A stretch of DNA of 64,000 nt from Actinomadura sp. NAK00032 (GTDB lineage Bacteria; Actinomycetota; Actinomycetes; Streptosporangiales; Streptosporangiaceae), in contig NZ_CP054932.1 of the NCBI RefSeq assembly GCF_013364275.1, positions 8,494,001 to 8,558,000 of the forward strand, written 5' to 3'. Positions 43,209 to 59,412 of this stretch are shown piece by piece. The position numbers and the translations under genes were made by a program. The notes beneath the pieces are model-generated. The model had not been told where the DNA came from and ran no database searches. It saw only the letters and a program-made list of their open reading frames with translations. Every line of letters begins with the position of its first letter. Within the stretch, counting starts at the first letter, position 1.

Positions 43209-43985
43209 CTAGTGGGCGAGGGCGCGCCTGATCGCTGCCTCTACGGGTGACGGGCCGGTCGGGTGCAGCGGCTGCGCTGGGCTCAACTTCGGCTGCCCCA
43301 GAAAGCGGGGCTTTGTCCCGGTGTTCGGCTGGCCCGCGTGCACCAGGAACGGGTGGCACAGGTAGACGTCTCCCGCATTGCCCGTCGCGTGGACGGTCGG
43401 CCGGTGCGCGGTGGCGGCGTCCGCCCGCTGGGCCAGCTCCCGGGCGTCCAGCCCGTCGTCTCCCTCGGGGGCGAGGACGCGCGCCACGTCCTGGTGGGAG
43501 CCGGGGCGCAGGCGGGTCGGCCCGTCGTCCGGGCCGACGTCGGAGAGCAGGAAGAACATCAGCAGCGCGCGGTCCCGGGACACGGCGTTCGCGCGCCAGG
43601 TCAGGTAGTCGTCCGGGACGGAGCCGGGGCCGGGGAAGCTCACGTCGACGTGCCAGCCGTCCACGACGGCCGGTTCGCCGCTCGGGAAGCGGATCACGAA
43701 CCCGCCGAGGCTGGTGCGCGGCGTCCAGCGCCCCTTCCCGACGAGGGCGTCGAACGCGGCGTGCAGGCGCGGCGTGTTGGCGGCGGCCACGAACGGCGGC
43801 TGCGCGTGGTCCGGACGCGCCGCGACGGTGCGCGGCCACGTGGCGGGGTCGGCGGGGTCGGCGCCGAGGTCACGCCAGATGATCTCCCGGCACTCGGCCG
43901 CGGCCTCGCCGGGGAACGCGCCCTCGATGCGGACGAACCCGTCCTCGACGAAGGCGTCCGCCTGTGCTGGGTCGAGCATGATCAC
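43209..43985 (-). CDS. Phytanoyl-CoA dioxygenase family protein
   Basis: A 258-residue Fe(II)/2-oxoglutarate-dependent oxygenase. The metal site is WHVDVSF (HxD) and the distal His in YLCHPFLVHAGQ; RLRPGSHQDVA and R-containing C-terminal part fit the 2-oxoglutarate site. The substrate is not known; family members hydroxylate lipids, amino acids or secondary metabolites. The start is GTG 43985 or ATG 43979. Confidence 0.85.
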   Translation of the reverse strand: MIMLDPAQADAFVEDGFVRIEGAFPGEAAAECREIIWRDLGADPADPATWPRTVAARPDHAQPPFVAAANTPRLHAAFDALVGKGRWTPRTSLGGFVIRFPSGEPAVVDGWHVDVSFPGPGSVPDDYLTWRANAVSRDRALLMFFLLSDVGPDDGPTRLRPGSHQDVARVLAPEGDDGLDARELAQRADAATAHRPTVHATGNAGDVYLCHPFLVHAGQPNTGTKPRFLGQPKLSPAQPLHPTGPSPVEAAIRRALAH

Positions 43986-44128
43986 ACGATGCCCGGTGAG
44001 TCCCCGCCGCAGCCAGCCGTTTTCCGCCGAGCGGCCCTCGTGAAGCAGATCACAAGGGCGGAGCTGTCACAACCGGACGGGCTGTCACGTCAATGTGGTG
44101 TACGCGCGGAGACCTGAAGGAGATCACC

Positions 44129-44599
44129 ATGGAGCCTCGCCTCAACCTCTACGGCGTTGCCGGAATGCCCAAGTTCATGAAGTACCTGCAGTCGGCGGCC
44201 AAGATCGTCACGGACTCGGGGCTGCCGGCCGCGACGGCGCACCTGGTGGAGATCCGGGCCAGCCAGATCAACGGCTGCGGCTTCTGCGTCGACATGCACA
44301 CCAAGGAGGCCGCGCACCACGGGGAGTCGCAGCTGCGCATCAACATGGTCGCCGCCTGGCGCGAGGCCACCGTCTTCACCGAGGCCGAGAAGGCCGCGCT
44401 GGAGCTGACCGAGGAGGGCACGCGCATCGCCGACGGCCCGGGCGTCAGCGACCAGGCGTGGGACAACGCCGCCAAGCACTACGACGAGGACCAGCTCGGC
44501 GCCCTGGTCGCCCTCATCGCGATGATCAACACCTGGAACCGGCTGAACGTCATCACCCGGCAGCCCGCCGGCGACTACGTGGCCGGTTCGTTCGGCTGA
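44129..44599 (+). CDS. AhpD-like carboxymuconolactone decarboxylase protein
   Basis: A 156-residue CMD-family protein. The redox motif is C50-G-F-C53 followed by H57 (NGCGFCVDMHTK), as in AhpD-type alkylhydroperoxidases. It would take part in peroxide reduction or a related thiol reaction. AAGGAG lies 6 nt before the ATG (MEPRLNLYGV). A terminator follows. Confidence 0.88.
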   Translation: MEPRLNLYGVAGMPKFMKYLQSAAKIVTDSGLPAATAHLVEIRASQINGCGFCVDMHTKEAAHHGESQLRINMVAAWREATVFTEAEKAALELTEEGTRIADGPGVSDQAWDNAAKHYDEDQLGALVALIAMINTWNRLNVITRQPAGDYVAGSFG

Positions 44600-44617
44600 T
44601 CCGAGCCCACCCCCGGC

Positions 44618-44652
44618 AAGGCCCCGTCGGCCGGCGCGACCGGCGGGGCCTT
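44618..44652 (+). terminator. Terminator after the AhpD-like gene
   Basis: AAGGCCCCG (44618-44626) and CGGGGCCTT (44644-44652) form a perfect 9-bp stem ending in TT. Confidence 0.8.
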
Positions 44653-44699
44653 CGCCGTTCCGGCCCTCCCGGCGAATCACACCGTGGTAGGCATTCCGG

Positions 44700-45893
44700 A
44701 TGGGTTCGGCGATGACTCACGAGCAACTGCTGGAGACCTTCGGGGCGGACGGGGCGCTGCGGCTGCCCGAATCCGGCGTGGCGCACGAGCCGACGCGGCG
44801 GTGGCTCGCCGACGTCGGGCTCCCACGGAACGCGGCTGACCTGCTGCTGGACGCCGCGTCCGGCCTCCGCACCGCTGGCGACGTCTCGCCCAAGCCGCTC
44901 CCTGAGGGCGTCAGGACGATGCTGGTCCTCGGGACGGTGACCGAGCAGGGCGGCACCGTGCTGCTGGACGGGACGACCGGGGAGGTGTTCGAGTGCTTCC
45001 TCGGCATCTCCGACCCCGAACTACTTGCCCCGGACCTGCCGTCGCTGGTGCGGCTCTGCGCCGCCGCGACGCGGATGCACCGTGATGAGGGCGAGTTCGC
45101 GCGGTTCGCCGGACGGCACGGCCCTGCGGTGGCCGCCGATCTGACCCGCCTCCTGCTCCGGGTGATCCGCGAGACCGACCCGAGGCTCCTCGACGTCTCC
45201 GACCGGATCTCCGCCCACTGGCGGGTCGTCGCCCACATCTCCCCGCTGGGCCGCGTCGCCGGGCCGGGCGAGGGTCTCGCGCTCGACCTCCCTGAGGGTC
45301 TTCTGGCGGAGGCGCTCGACAAGGACGACCACTGCCTCTACGACGACGCCGACCTCCCCGGCACGCTCACCCACGAGCCCACGCGGCGCTTCCTGCGCGA
45401 GCACGGCCTGGCGGACATGAACTACTGCATGTGGGACAGGCCCGCGCTGACCCTCGCCGACTATCTCCGCAGCCAGCGCGACGACTACCCCGACTACATC
45501 GCCGACTACTTCCACGGCCACTTCCTCGACGACGGCGAGACGCTGCCCGACTCCGTCGGCGACCTGGTCAGGCTCGGGTGGGTCGGCGACGGGATCGACC
45601 TCGTCCTGGACGGCGCCACCGGCCGCGTCCTCGGCTGGTTCGTCGCGGAGGCCCGGCCCCACCCGATCAACGCCGACATCTCGACGGTCGCCTTCGCGCA
45701 ATGGCTGATCCGCCAGGTCCAGCTGCTCGACCCCGTCCACGACCTGATCCAGGCCGAGGCCGCGCTCGTCGCGAACCTGGTCCGGATCCTCGGCGCCGCC
45801 GACCCCGTCGCCTGCCGCCCCCTCGACGGCGACGACGACCGCCGCTACTGGCCCGAGATGCTGGAGGACGGCAGCGCCGCCGGCATCTTCTGA
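44700..45893 (+). CDS. Protein with two SUKH-4-like domains
   Basis: A 397-residue acidic, soluble protein with two similar halves. Residues 24-120 have AHEPTRRWLADVGLPRNAAD, VTEQGGTVLLDGTTGEVFEC; residues 215-330 have THEPTRRFLREHGLADMNYC, GIDLVLDGATGRVLGWFVAE. This is the SUKH-4 (SMI1/KNR4-like) pattern of immunity proteins that neutralise polymorphic toxins. No toxin gene is next to it; it stands alone between terminators. An ATG at 44712 is an alternative start. It could also have another protein-binding role. Confidence 0.65.
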   Translation: MGSAMTHEQLLETFGADGALRLPESGVAHEPTRRWLADVGLPRNAADLLLDAASGLRTAGDVSPKPLPEGVRTMLVLGTVTEQGGTVLLDGTTGEVFECFLGISDPELLAPDLPSLVRLCAAATRMHRDEGEFARFAGRHGPAVAADLTRLLLRVIRETDPRLLDVSDRISAHWRVVAHISPLGRVAGPGEGLALDLPEGLLAEALDKDDHCLYDDADLPGTLTHEPTRRFLREHGLADMNYCMWDRPALTLADYLRSQRDDYPDYIADYFHGHFLDDGETLPDSVGDLVRLGWVGDGIDLVLDGATGRVLGWFVAEARPHPINADISTVAFAQWLIRQVQLLDPVHDLIQAEAALVANLVRILGAADPVACRPLDGDDDRRYWPEMLEDGSAAGIF

Positions 45894-45919
45894 ACCGCCC
45901 AGAAGGCTCCGGCATGCGA

Positions 45920-45951
45920 AGAGGCCCCCTCCCGGAAGGGAAGGGGCCTCT
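45920..45951. terminator. Terminator after the SUKH-4-like gene
   Basis: AGAGGCCCC (45920-45928) pairs with GGGGCCTCT (45943-45951). It lies 26 nt after the stop and would work in both directions. Confidence 0.8.
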
Positions 45952-45980
45952 CGCGTGTCGTCAGTCAGGGTGTCCGCGAG

Positions 45981-46010
45981 CCGGGACGCCGCCGCGCGGC
46001 GGCGTCCCGG
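45981..46010 (-). terminator. rpoBC terminator
   Basis: A 14-bp perfect arm (CCGGGACGCCGCCG) meets its partner at 45997-46010 with only 2 nt between, 9 nt after the rpoC stop. It would end the rpoBC transcript. This marks the right border of the accessory block. Confidence 0.85.
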
Positions 46011-46019
46011 GACGGGACG

Positions 46020-49892
<3,873 letters not shown>

Positions 49893-49911
49893 CTGTTTTC
49901 CCCTTGGGTTC

Positions 49912-53388
<3,477 letters not shown>

Positions 53389-53532
53389 GAGTGGTCCTTC
53401 CGAGGGCTCGCGGCGTAACTGACGACACGCACGCCAGACGATCCACGTCCGAGACCTGCGCAAAGGGGTCCAAAAGGGACCACGGCAGGGGTGCTCTCAC
53501 ACGCGGATAGTCAGAGGGCAGCGCAAAGGGGC

Positions 53533-53561
53533 AGTGTAGCCGACTGGTACACCGCTCGCAA
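53533..53561 (-). promoter_or_regulatory. rpoB promoter
   Basis: On the minus strand TTGCGA (53561-53556), a 17-nt spacer and TACACT (53538-53533) form a strong housekeeping promoter. The start would be near 53526, giving a leader of about 138 nt before rpoB. A weaker TTGACT with 17-nt spacing lies farther upstream (near 53610-53630). Confidence 0.7.
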
Positions 53562-53680
53562 CTCTAGCGCCGCAGTATGCATCACGTTGCCATGGAGCAT
53601 CGCCCCTCAGCGCCTGTCAGTCAAGAGCGGACTTGGACTTTTCGGGCTCTGACCTGCAGTGAGGAACGCCATAGTTTACT

Positions 53681-53704
53681 GGGGGGCGACCCCCCAATCC
53701 CCCC
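53681..53704. repeat. G/C-run repeat, copy 1
   Basis: GGGGGGCGACCCCCCAATCCCCCC, a hairpin of six G and six C around CGA plus a C-run. A close variant is at 62826-62850. It stands between the Mce operon and rpoB. Confidence 0.6.
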
Positions 53705-53708
53705 GTTG

Positions 53709-53840
53709 CGAGCCGGTCGATCCTCACGCCACCGTGCTGGTTGTTGTGACCGTGCTGGTCTGCGCGTGGCGCTGCGGTCGACCGGCTCGGCGGGTCGGCC
53801 GACCTCCGGGCGCTAGGGCGCCCTCCGGCCGACCGACCCG
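53709..53840. other. Structured gene-free region upstream of rpoB
   Basis: The arms CGAGCCGGTCGA (53709-53720) and TCGACCGGCTCG (53778-53789) are perfect 12-bp inverted repeats around a 57-nt loop. A second imperfect inverted repeat occupies 53791-53840. There is no coding potential. It could be a transcription insulator or an RNA element. Confidence 0.4.
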
Positions 53841-53917
53841 TGGCCGTGGCTGGGGTTTTTGCGGCTGCTCGGATCCCCCGTTCAGGAGAGTCTGTTCTTA
53901 CTCGGTCGGGGACGGGA

Positions 53918-53951
53918 GCACCCCGTGGCCATGGGCGGGCTCACGGGGTGC
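53918..53951 (-). terminator. Mce operon terminator
   Basis: GCACCCCGTG (53918-53927) pairs perfectly with CACGGGGTGC (53942-53951), 22 nt after the last Mce operon stop. Confidence 0.75.
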
Positions 53952-53972
53952 GTCGAGGGCGTGCGAGGGGTG

Positions 53973-54884
53973 CTAGGAGATGACCTTGAGTTCCTCGGCC
54001 AGCCACTTGCCGTCCTTCTGCACCATCGTCATCTTGATGCGGAGCGGCTCGGGGAGGCGCTGCTGCTTGTCGGTCTTGGCGCGGGACGAGCGGTTGGCGT
54101 AGACGAGGGTGACGACCTTGTCGGGCGTGGCGCTCACCACGCCGACCTTCATCACCGTCGTGTTCGAGACCGCCTGCTGCTGGACGGCGACCGTCCTGAG
54201 CTCCTGGGCGAGCTTCTCGTAGTCGGAGTGCAGCTTGCCCGTCGTCAGCGCGGACGCGGCCTTCAGGTCGGCGTCCAGGGTCTGGTAGTCGTACGACGAG
54301 AGCTTCTGGGCGGCGCGGGACGACGCGAACGTCGCGTCCTTGCTCGCCTCTTCGGTCGCCTTCTGATCGCTGACCTTCATGTAGAGGGCCGTGGCGCCTG
54401 CGCCGAGTGCGATTGTGAGGACGGCCAAGACGGCGATCACCGTCGTGAGGCCGCCTCGGCGGGAGCTGCGAGGTTCGTCGTCGTCCTCGTCGTCGTCCTC
54501 GTCGTCCTTGATGGCGGGCTTGGGCTTCTTGGTCAGCTTCGGGCGCTTGGGCTCTTCGTCGTCCTCGGCGTCGGCGTCGTTGGCCTCTGGTGGGGCTGAG
54601 GCTTCCTCTGGCGCTTCTTCGGGGGCGGGGTCGTCTTCTGAGTCCTTTTTGGGGGTGCGGGGCTTCTCCGGGGATTTGACGGCGTTTTCGGGCTCGTCCT
54701 CGTCGTCCTCGTCCTCGGCCGCGGCGGCCTCTTCGGCGGCCTTCTGGGCCAGGCGGGCGGCCTCGCGGGCCTTTGCCGCAGCCTCCTCCGCCAGTTCGGC
54801 GGCCTTCGCGGCCTCCTCGGCCTTGGCGGCCTTGTCGGTCTTCTTGTCTGGAGCGGAGCGCTTGCCCCGGCCGAGCATCGTCAC
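53973..54884 (-). CDS. Mce-associated membrane protein
   Basis: 303 residues: an Ala/Glu coiled coil (about 15-57), a long acidic spacer with D/E runs, one membrane helix (about 146-168) and an extracytoplasmic NTF2-like domain ending WLAEELKVIS. This matches the Mce-associated (Mas) proteins that stabilise Mce complexes. The acidic, coiled-coil cytoplasmic part is unusually long. The GTG start overlaps the previous stop (GTGA). Confidence 0.8.
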   Translation of the reverse strand: MTMLGRGKRSAPDKKTDKAAKAEEAAKAAELAEEAAAKAREAARLAQKAAEEAAAAEDEDDEDEPENAVKSPEKPRTPKKDSEDDPAPEEAPEEASAPPEANDADAEDDEEPKRPKLTKKPKPAIKDDEDDDEDDDEPRSSRRGGLTTVIAVLAVLTIALGAGATALYMKVSDQKATEEASKDATFASSRAAQKLSSYDYQTLDADLKAASALTTGKLHSDYEKLAQELRTVAVQQQAVSNTTVMKVGVVSATPDKVVTLVYANRSSRAKTDKQQRLPEPLRIKMTMVQKDGKWLAEELKVIS

Positions 54885-55369
54885 GGGACAACCTCCAGTC
54901 CGGACACGAGCCAGCGGTCGTCGACCCGCGTGAGGTCCATCTGGTAGCGGTAGCCCTGCGGCGTACCGTTCTTGACCTTGTCGTTGGTGACGGTCCCGTT
55001 GAGGGAGACCATCACCTCGGCGGAGTCGCCGTCCATCGAGACCAGGGCGGCGTCGACGTCGTTGACGGTCGACTTGGCCTTCACCTTGGTGATCTGCTGC
55101 ATGAACGCGTTCGACTGGCTCGCGAGCTTGTTCTTCAGGTCGCCGGTGGTGCCGGACACGACGCGGTCGAGGTCGCGCTGGGCCGTGGCGGCGTCCAGCG
55201 ACATGAGGTTCACGCCCATCTGGCGTGCCGACTGGATCGCCTTCGCCTGCTGGTCGGCCTCGTCCTTGTTGCGGAGGGTCACGACCCCGAGCCAGCCGGA
55301 CGCGATGGCGAGGCCGACCACGACGACGCTGAGCGTGATCGCGGTGACCATGGGCAGGCGGCGCCTCAT
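54881..55369 (-). CDS. Mce-associated membrane protein
   Basis: 162 residues with one N-terminal membrane helix (about 7-30) and an outer domain ending RYQMDLTRVDDRWLVSGLEV. It is a standard Mas protein with the NTF2-like fold, related to the next gene. It lies 10 nt after mceF and overlaps the 53973-54884 gene by 4 nt. Confidence 0.85.
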   Translation of the reverse strand: MRRRLPMVTAITLSVVVVGLAIASGWLGVVTLRNKDEADQQAKAIQSARQMGVNLMSLDAATAQRDLDRVVSGTTGDLKNKLASQSNAFMQQITKVKAKSTVNDVDAALVSMDGDSAEVMVSLNGTVTNDKVKNGTPQGYRYQMDLTRVDDRWLVSGLEVVP

Positions 55370-55379
55370 CGTGCCCGCC

Positions 55380-56837
55380 TCACTGGCTCAACGGTCCGAG
55401 CAGGAGCCACTTCCACGAGGATTCTTCTCCCAACTGACGGGTTCCGGCGCTGCGCGGCATCACGTATCGCTTGCCGTCGGGCCCGTAGACCGCACCGGTC
55501 GTTGGATCGTATCCAGCGAATTCCACTGAATCCGACGGATACGAGAGGATCAGCCGGCCATCGGAGAGCTGCCCCGTCGGGGTCGCCGCCGCGGCCTTGG
55601 TCTTGGCGTCGTCGCCGCCCTTGGCCTGCGTCTTCCCGTCCTCGCGGGTACCGTACGCGCCGCCCTCGGGGAAGCCGGCGCCGGTGGTGGCGCCCTCCGG
55701 GACCTTCGGGTACGGCAGGATCTCGTCCTTCGGGAAGTTGCGGGCGCCGCGGACGGCGGTGGGCGCGTCGGACGGGGCCTTGCAGCCGGCGTCCACGCGG
55801 GGCTTCTTCGGGGACGTGTCCTGGGGCCAGCGGTGCTTGACCTTCTCGTAGCCCTCGGTGCACGCGGGCGGCGCGTCGATGTTCAGCGCGAGCCCGAGGT
55901 GCTGGGTGCCGTCGCCGGGCGTCACGGTGAACGCGCCGGCGACCGTCACCGGGTACAGGATGAACAGCGACCGGAGGCCGGCCTGGCGGGACGAGATGAT
56001 CTGCCCGGTGGTGGTGAGGTTCGCCAGGAGGGTGGGCAGCGTCGGAGCCAGCTGGTTGATGGCCTTGTGCGTCTCGCTGACGGCGCCCGGCACGTTGTCG
56101 ATGGTCTTGCGCAGCGCCGGGTCGTCCTTGCGGAGGGACGTGGTGAGCTCGTTCAGGTTGCGGGCGAAGCCGCGGATGTTCGCGGCCTGGCCGCGCTGGG
56201 TGTCCAGGACGGTGACGCTGTTGTCCAGGAGCCGCTTGGTGTCGGGGTAGGCCTGCTCCGCGGTCTTCAGCAGCCGGTCGGTGTCGTCCAGGATCGACTG
56301 GAGGTCCTCGGCGGAGCCGGAGAACGCCTTGTCCAGTTCGTCCACGATGATGCCGAGGTCCTTGGTGTTGACCGAGCCGACGAGCCCGTCGACGTTGCGC
56401 AGGAGTTCGGCGGTGGACACCGGGAGCGTGGTGCGGTCCCTGGGGATGGTGTAGGCGTCGCCCTCGTCGAGGTAGGGCCCGGTCTTCTTGGTGGGCTCCA
56501 GGTCGATGTACTGCTCGCCTACCGCGGACCGGTTCGCCACGACGGCCTTGGTGCCGTCGCGCGGGATCCGCTCGCCGCGGTCGAGCAGCAGCTTGACGCG
56601 GATGCCGTCCTTGGTCAGCTCGATCGGCCCGACCCGTCCGACCGGGACGCCCCGGTAGGTGACCTCGGCGTTGGTGAACACGCCGCCGGAGTCGGTGAGG
56701 TCGACGTAGGCGACGTACTGCTTGCCGAGCAGGTCGCGGCCGATGCCGATGTAGTTCACCGAGACGATCACCACGCCGACCACCGTGATGACGGCGAACG
56801 CGATGAGCTGGACGATCACGCCGCGCTTGAGGATCAT
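55380..56837 (-). CDS. mceF: Mce family protein, MceF type
   Basis: 485 residues. An N-terminal membrane helix precedes the MCE domain (VAYVDLTDSGGVFTNAEVTY), a helical tail follows (about 140-290). The last ~130 residues carry a Pro/Gly/Lys-rich extension, longer than usual. MceF is the sixth of the six subunits that form a periplasm-spanning tube for lipid uptake. It overlaps mceE by 4 nt. Confidence 0.92.
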   Translation of the reverse strand: MILKRGVIVQLIAFAVITVVGVVIVSVNYIGIGRDLLGKQYVAYVDLTDSGGVFTNAEVTYRGVPVGRVGPIELTKDGIRVKLLLDRGERIPRDGTKAVVANRSAVGEQYIDLEPTKKTGPYLDEGDAYTIPRDRTTLPVSTAELLRNVDGLVGSVNTKDLGIIVDELDKAFSGSAEDLQSILDDTDRLLKTAEQAYPDTKRLLDNSVTVLDTQRGQAANIRGFARNLNELTTSLRKDDPALRKTIDNVPGAVSETHKAINQLAPTLPTLLANLTTTGQIISSRQAGLRSLFILYPVTVAGAFTVTPGDGTQHLGLALNIDAPPACTEGYEKVKHRWPQDTSPKKPRVDAGCKAPSDAPTAVRGARNFPKDEILPYPKVPEGATTGAGFPEGGAYGTREDGKTQAKGGDDAKTKAAAATPTGQLSDGRLILSYPSDSVEFAGYDPTTGAVYGPDGKRYVMPRSAGTRQLGEESSWKWLLLGPLSQ

Positions 56838-58129
56838 GAAAGGCCCCCCGTCATCAGGGTCCGCAGGCCGCCGTCATCGGGTGCCAGGGCGCCCGTCCGC
56901 TGCGGTGTCGGCGTCTTCTTCGGCGTCTGCTTCGGTGTCGGCCGGCCGGGGAGTCCCGGCAGGCCGCCGCCGGGGGCCTGCGGGAGCACGCCGAGCGGCG
57001 AGTCGGGCAGGGTCACGTTCGGCACCTGCAGCATGCTGCGCATCTGCTTGCCGCTGCCCAGCAGCCCTTCGAGGTCGGTGCCGCCCAGCAGGTTGCGGGC
57101 GATGGACTCGAAGTCCAGGTCGACGGTCAGCCGCACGTTGCCGTAGTCGCCCTCGATGACGTTCTCGAACGTGGCCGGGAACGGGAAGGTGATCAGCGAC
57201 TCCAGCGACCGCGGCAGGTCGTTGCCGGCCTTGTTGAGGTTCCGCAGGATCGTGTCCAGGTTGCGCAGGTTCGCCAGCAGGTCGGCCTTCGAGCGGTCGA
57301 TCACGTTGGTGGTGGTGCGGCTGAGCTTGTTCAGCGCGACCAGCATCTTGGTGAGGTCGGCGCGGTTGCGGTCGAGGACGGTGATCGCGGGACCCGTCTC
57401 GTCGATGGTGTCGCGGATCGTCTTGCGCTCGTCCGCGAGCTTGCCGGTGAGCCGGTCGATGCTGTCCAGCGCCCGGGTGATCGCGGCGCGGTTGCGGTCC
57501 AGTGTCCCGGCGAAGGTGTTGACCCGCTCCAGCACCGACCTGATCGTCGTCTCCCGGCCGCTCATCGCGGCCTGCAGCTCGTGGCTGATCGTGGAGACCT
57601 GCTCCAGCCCGCCGCCGTTCAGCAGCAGCGACATCGCCGACAGCACCTCTTCGATCTCGGTGCCGCGGGACGTGCGGTTCAGCGGGATGAGGTCGCCGGA
57701 GGCGAGCGTGCCGGACGGCGACTGGTCCTTCGGCGGTTCGATCTGCACGAACTTCTCGCCGAGGAGGCTCGTCTGGCTGACCGTCGCGATCGCGTTGTCG
57801 GGGAGCTTGACGTCGCCGCGCATCTTGATCGTGACCAGGGCGTGCCAGCCGGTCCGGCCTTGTCCGGTCGAGCCGGGGGCCCCGGCGAGCTTGATGTCCT
57901 CCACCTTGCCCACCGAGACGTCGTTGACCTTGACCGCCGACTGCGGGACGAGGTCCAGCACGTTCGCGAACTCGATCTTGACGGTGATGGGGTGGGAGCC
58001 GAGGTCGGGGCCGCCGGGCAGCGGCAGCGACGCCACGCCGTTGAACGAGCAGCCCGACAGGACCGTCGTCGCGGCGAGCGCGGCGGCGCCCAGCAGGCGG
58101 GCGCGGCGCATCGGCCGTGTCCTGCTCAT
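56834..58129 (-). CDS. mceE: Mce lipoprotein, MceE type
   Basis: 431 residues. The lipobox LSGC places lipid attachment at Cys27, so this subunit is the lipoprotein of the Mce tube. The MCE domain (KIEFANVLDLVPQSAVKV) and a helical C-terminal part follow, then a Pro/Thr-rich tail. The ATG at 58129 overlaps the mceD stop by 4 nt, which fixes the start. Confidence 0.92.
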   Translation of the reverse strand: MSRTRPMRRARLLGAAALAATTVLSGCSFNGVASLPLPGGPDLGSHPITVKIEFANVLDLVPQSAVKVNDVSVGKVEDIKLAGAPGSTGQGRTGWHALVTIKMRGDVKLPDNAIATVSQTSLLGEKFVQIEPPKDQSPSGTLASGDLIPLNRTSRGTEIEEVLSAMSLLLNGGGLEQVSTISHELQAAMSGRETTIRSVLERVNTFAGTLDRNRAAITRALDSIDRLTGKLADERKTIRDTIDETGPAITVLDRNRADLTKMLVALNKLSRTTTNVIDRSKADLLANLRNLDTILRNLNKAGNDLPRSLESLITFPFPATFENVIEGDYGNVRLTVDLDFESIARNLLGGTDLEGLLGSGKQMRSMLQVPNVTLPDSPLGVLPQAPGGGLPGLPGRPTPKQTPKKTPTPQRTGALAPDDGGLRTLMTGGLS

Positions 58130-59397
58130 CGGCCACCTCCCGGCAGCAGCGCGCTGAGGTCTCCGGCGGGCTGCTTGCGCGTCGCGGTCTTGTTCGTCTT
58201 GCTCGTCTTGCCGGTCTTGCTCGTCCGGCCACCGGGGCCGTAGGCGTCCGGCGGGATCGGGACCGGGTCGTAGTGCGTGGTCAGCGCGGTGATCCAGGAC
58301 AGGTCCAGGCTGAAGCCGGTCAGCGCCTTGCCGATGCCGTTGTAGGGCTCGACGAAGTCGAGGCACTCCTTGGCGGGCGTGCCCACCGAGTACGCCAGCG
58401 AGCAGATCCAGTCGGCCAGGTCGTGGAACTGGCGGAAGTTGTCGCGGGTGTGGATGGTGCCGCTGATCGGGTCGTAGGCGCGGGCCAGGTTGTTGACGGC
58501 CAGCGGGCCGGCGGTGAGGATCTCGGCGAGCGCGTCCTTCTCCTTCACCAGCACCCCGGTGATCTGGGCGAGCTGCCGGACGTTCGCGGACAGCTCGCCG
58601 CGGTTGTCCTTCACGAACCGCTGCACGTTCCGCAGCGTCGGGGCGAGGGTGTTGAGGGCCGCGCTCAGCTCCTCCTTCTCCCCCGCGAGCTGCGCCGACA
58701 CCCCGTTGAGGTGCCCGCTGAACGACTTGATCTGCTGGTCGTTGGCCTTCATCGCGTCGGTGATGACCCGCAGGTTCTTGATCGTCGCGGCGACGTCGCC
58801 GCGGTCGGTGCTCAGCGTGCTGAGCGCCTTGGACGCGTCCGCGATCGTCTGCCGGATGTCGTCGCCCTGCCCCTCCAGGTTCGCGGCGCCGACCTGCAGC
58901 AGCCGCGACAGCGACCCCTGCTGGCCGTCCGCGCCCGGCGCGTTCGCGCCCTGCGGGCCGAGGGCCTTGGTGAGGTCGTTCAGGCTGCCGCCGACCTCGT
59001 CCACCTCGACCGGGACGGCGGTGCGGCTCGTGGTCAGCGTCGCGCCGTCGGCGAGGACGGCGCCGTTCTTGTAGACGGGCGTCAGCTGGATGTAGCGGTC
59101 GGCGACGAGCGTCTGGTTGATGATGACGGCCTGCGCGTTCGCGGGGACCTTGTACTTGGCGTCGTACTTCAGTTCGACCTTCACCGCGTCGCCGACCGGC
59201 TCGACGCTGGTGACCTCCCCGACCGGGATGCCGAGGATGCGGACGTCCGCGCCCTTGTAGAGGCCGACGGTCTTGGTGAAGTACGCCGTGAGGCGGCGCT
59301 GCTCCGGCTCCTGGAAGATCAGCAGGAGCGCGGCCACCAGCACCGCGACGGCGAGGACCGCGCCGCCGAGACGGAGGATGGTTCCTGAGTTACGCAC
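58126..59397 (-). CDS. mceD: Mce family protein, MceD type
   Basis: 423 residues, GTG start. One membrane helix (7-27), MCE domain (YKGADVRILGIPVGEVTSVE), a helical tail with ALSTLSTDRGDVAATIKN, and a Lys/Thr-rich end. It lies 15 nt after mceC and overlaps mceE. Confidence 0.92.
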   Translation of the reverse strand: MRNSGTILRLGGAVLAVAVLVAALLLIFQEPEQRRLTAYFTKTVGLYKGADVRILGIPVGEVTSVEPVGDAVKVELKYDAKYKVPANAQAVIINQTLVADRYIQLTPVYKNGAVLADGATLTTSRTAVPVEVDEVGGSLNDLTKALGPQGANAPGADGQQGSLSRLLQVGAANLEGQGDDIRQTIADASKALSTLSTDRGDVAATIKNLRVITDAMKANDQQIKSFSGHLNGVSAQLAGEKEELSAALNTLAPTLRNVQRFVKDNRGELSANVRQLAQITGVLVKEKDALAEILTAGPLAVNNLARAYDPISGTIHTRDNFRQFHDLADWICSLAYSVGTPAKECLDFVEPYNGIGKALTGFSLDLSWITALTTHYDPVPIPPDAYGPGGRTSKTGKTSKTNKTATRKQPAGDLSALLPGGGR

Positions 59398-59412
59398 GAG
59401 TGACCTGCCTGC

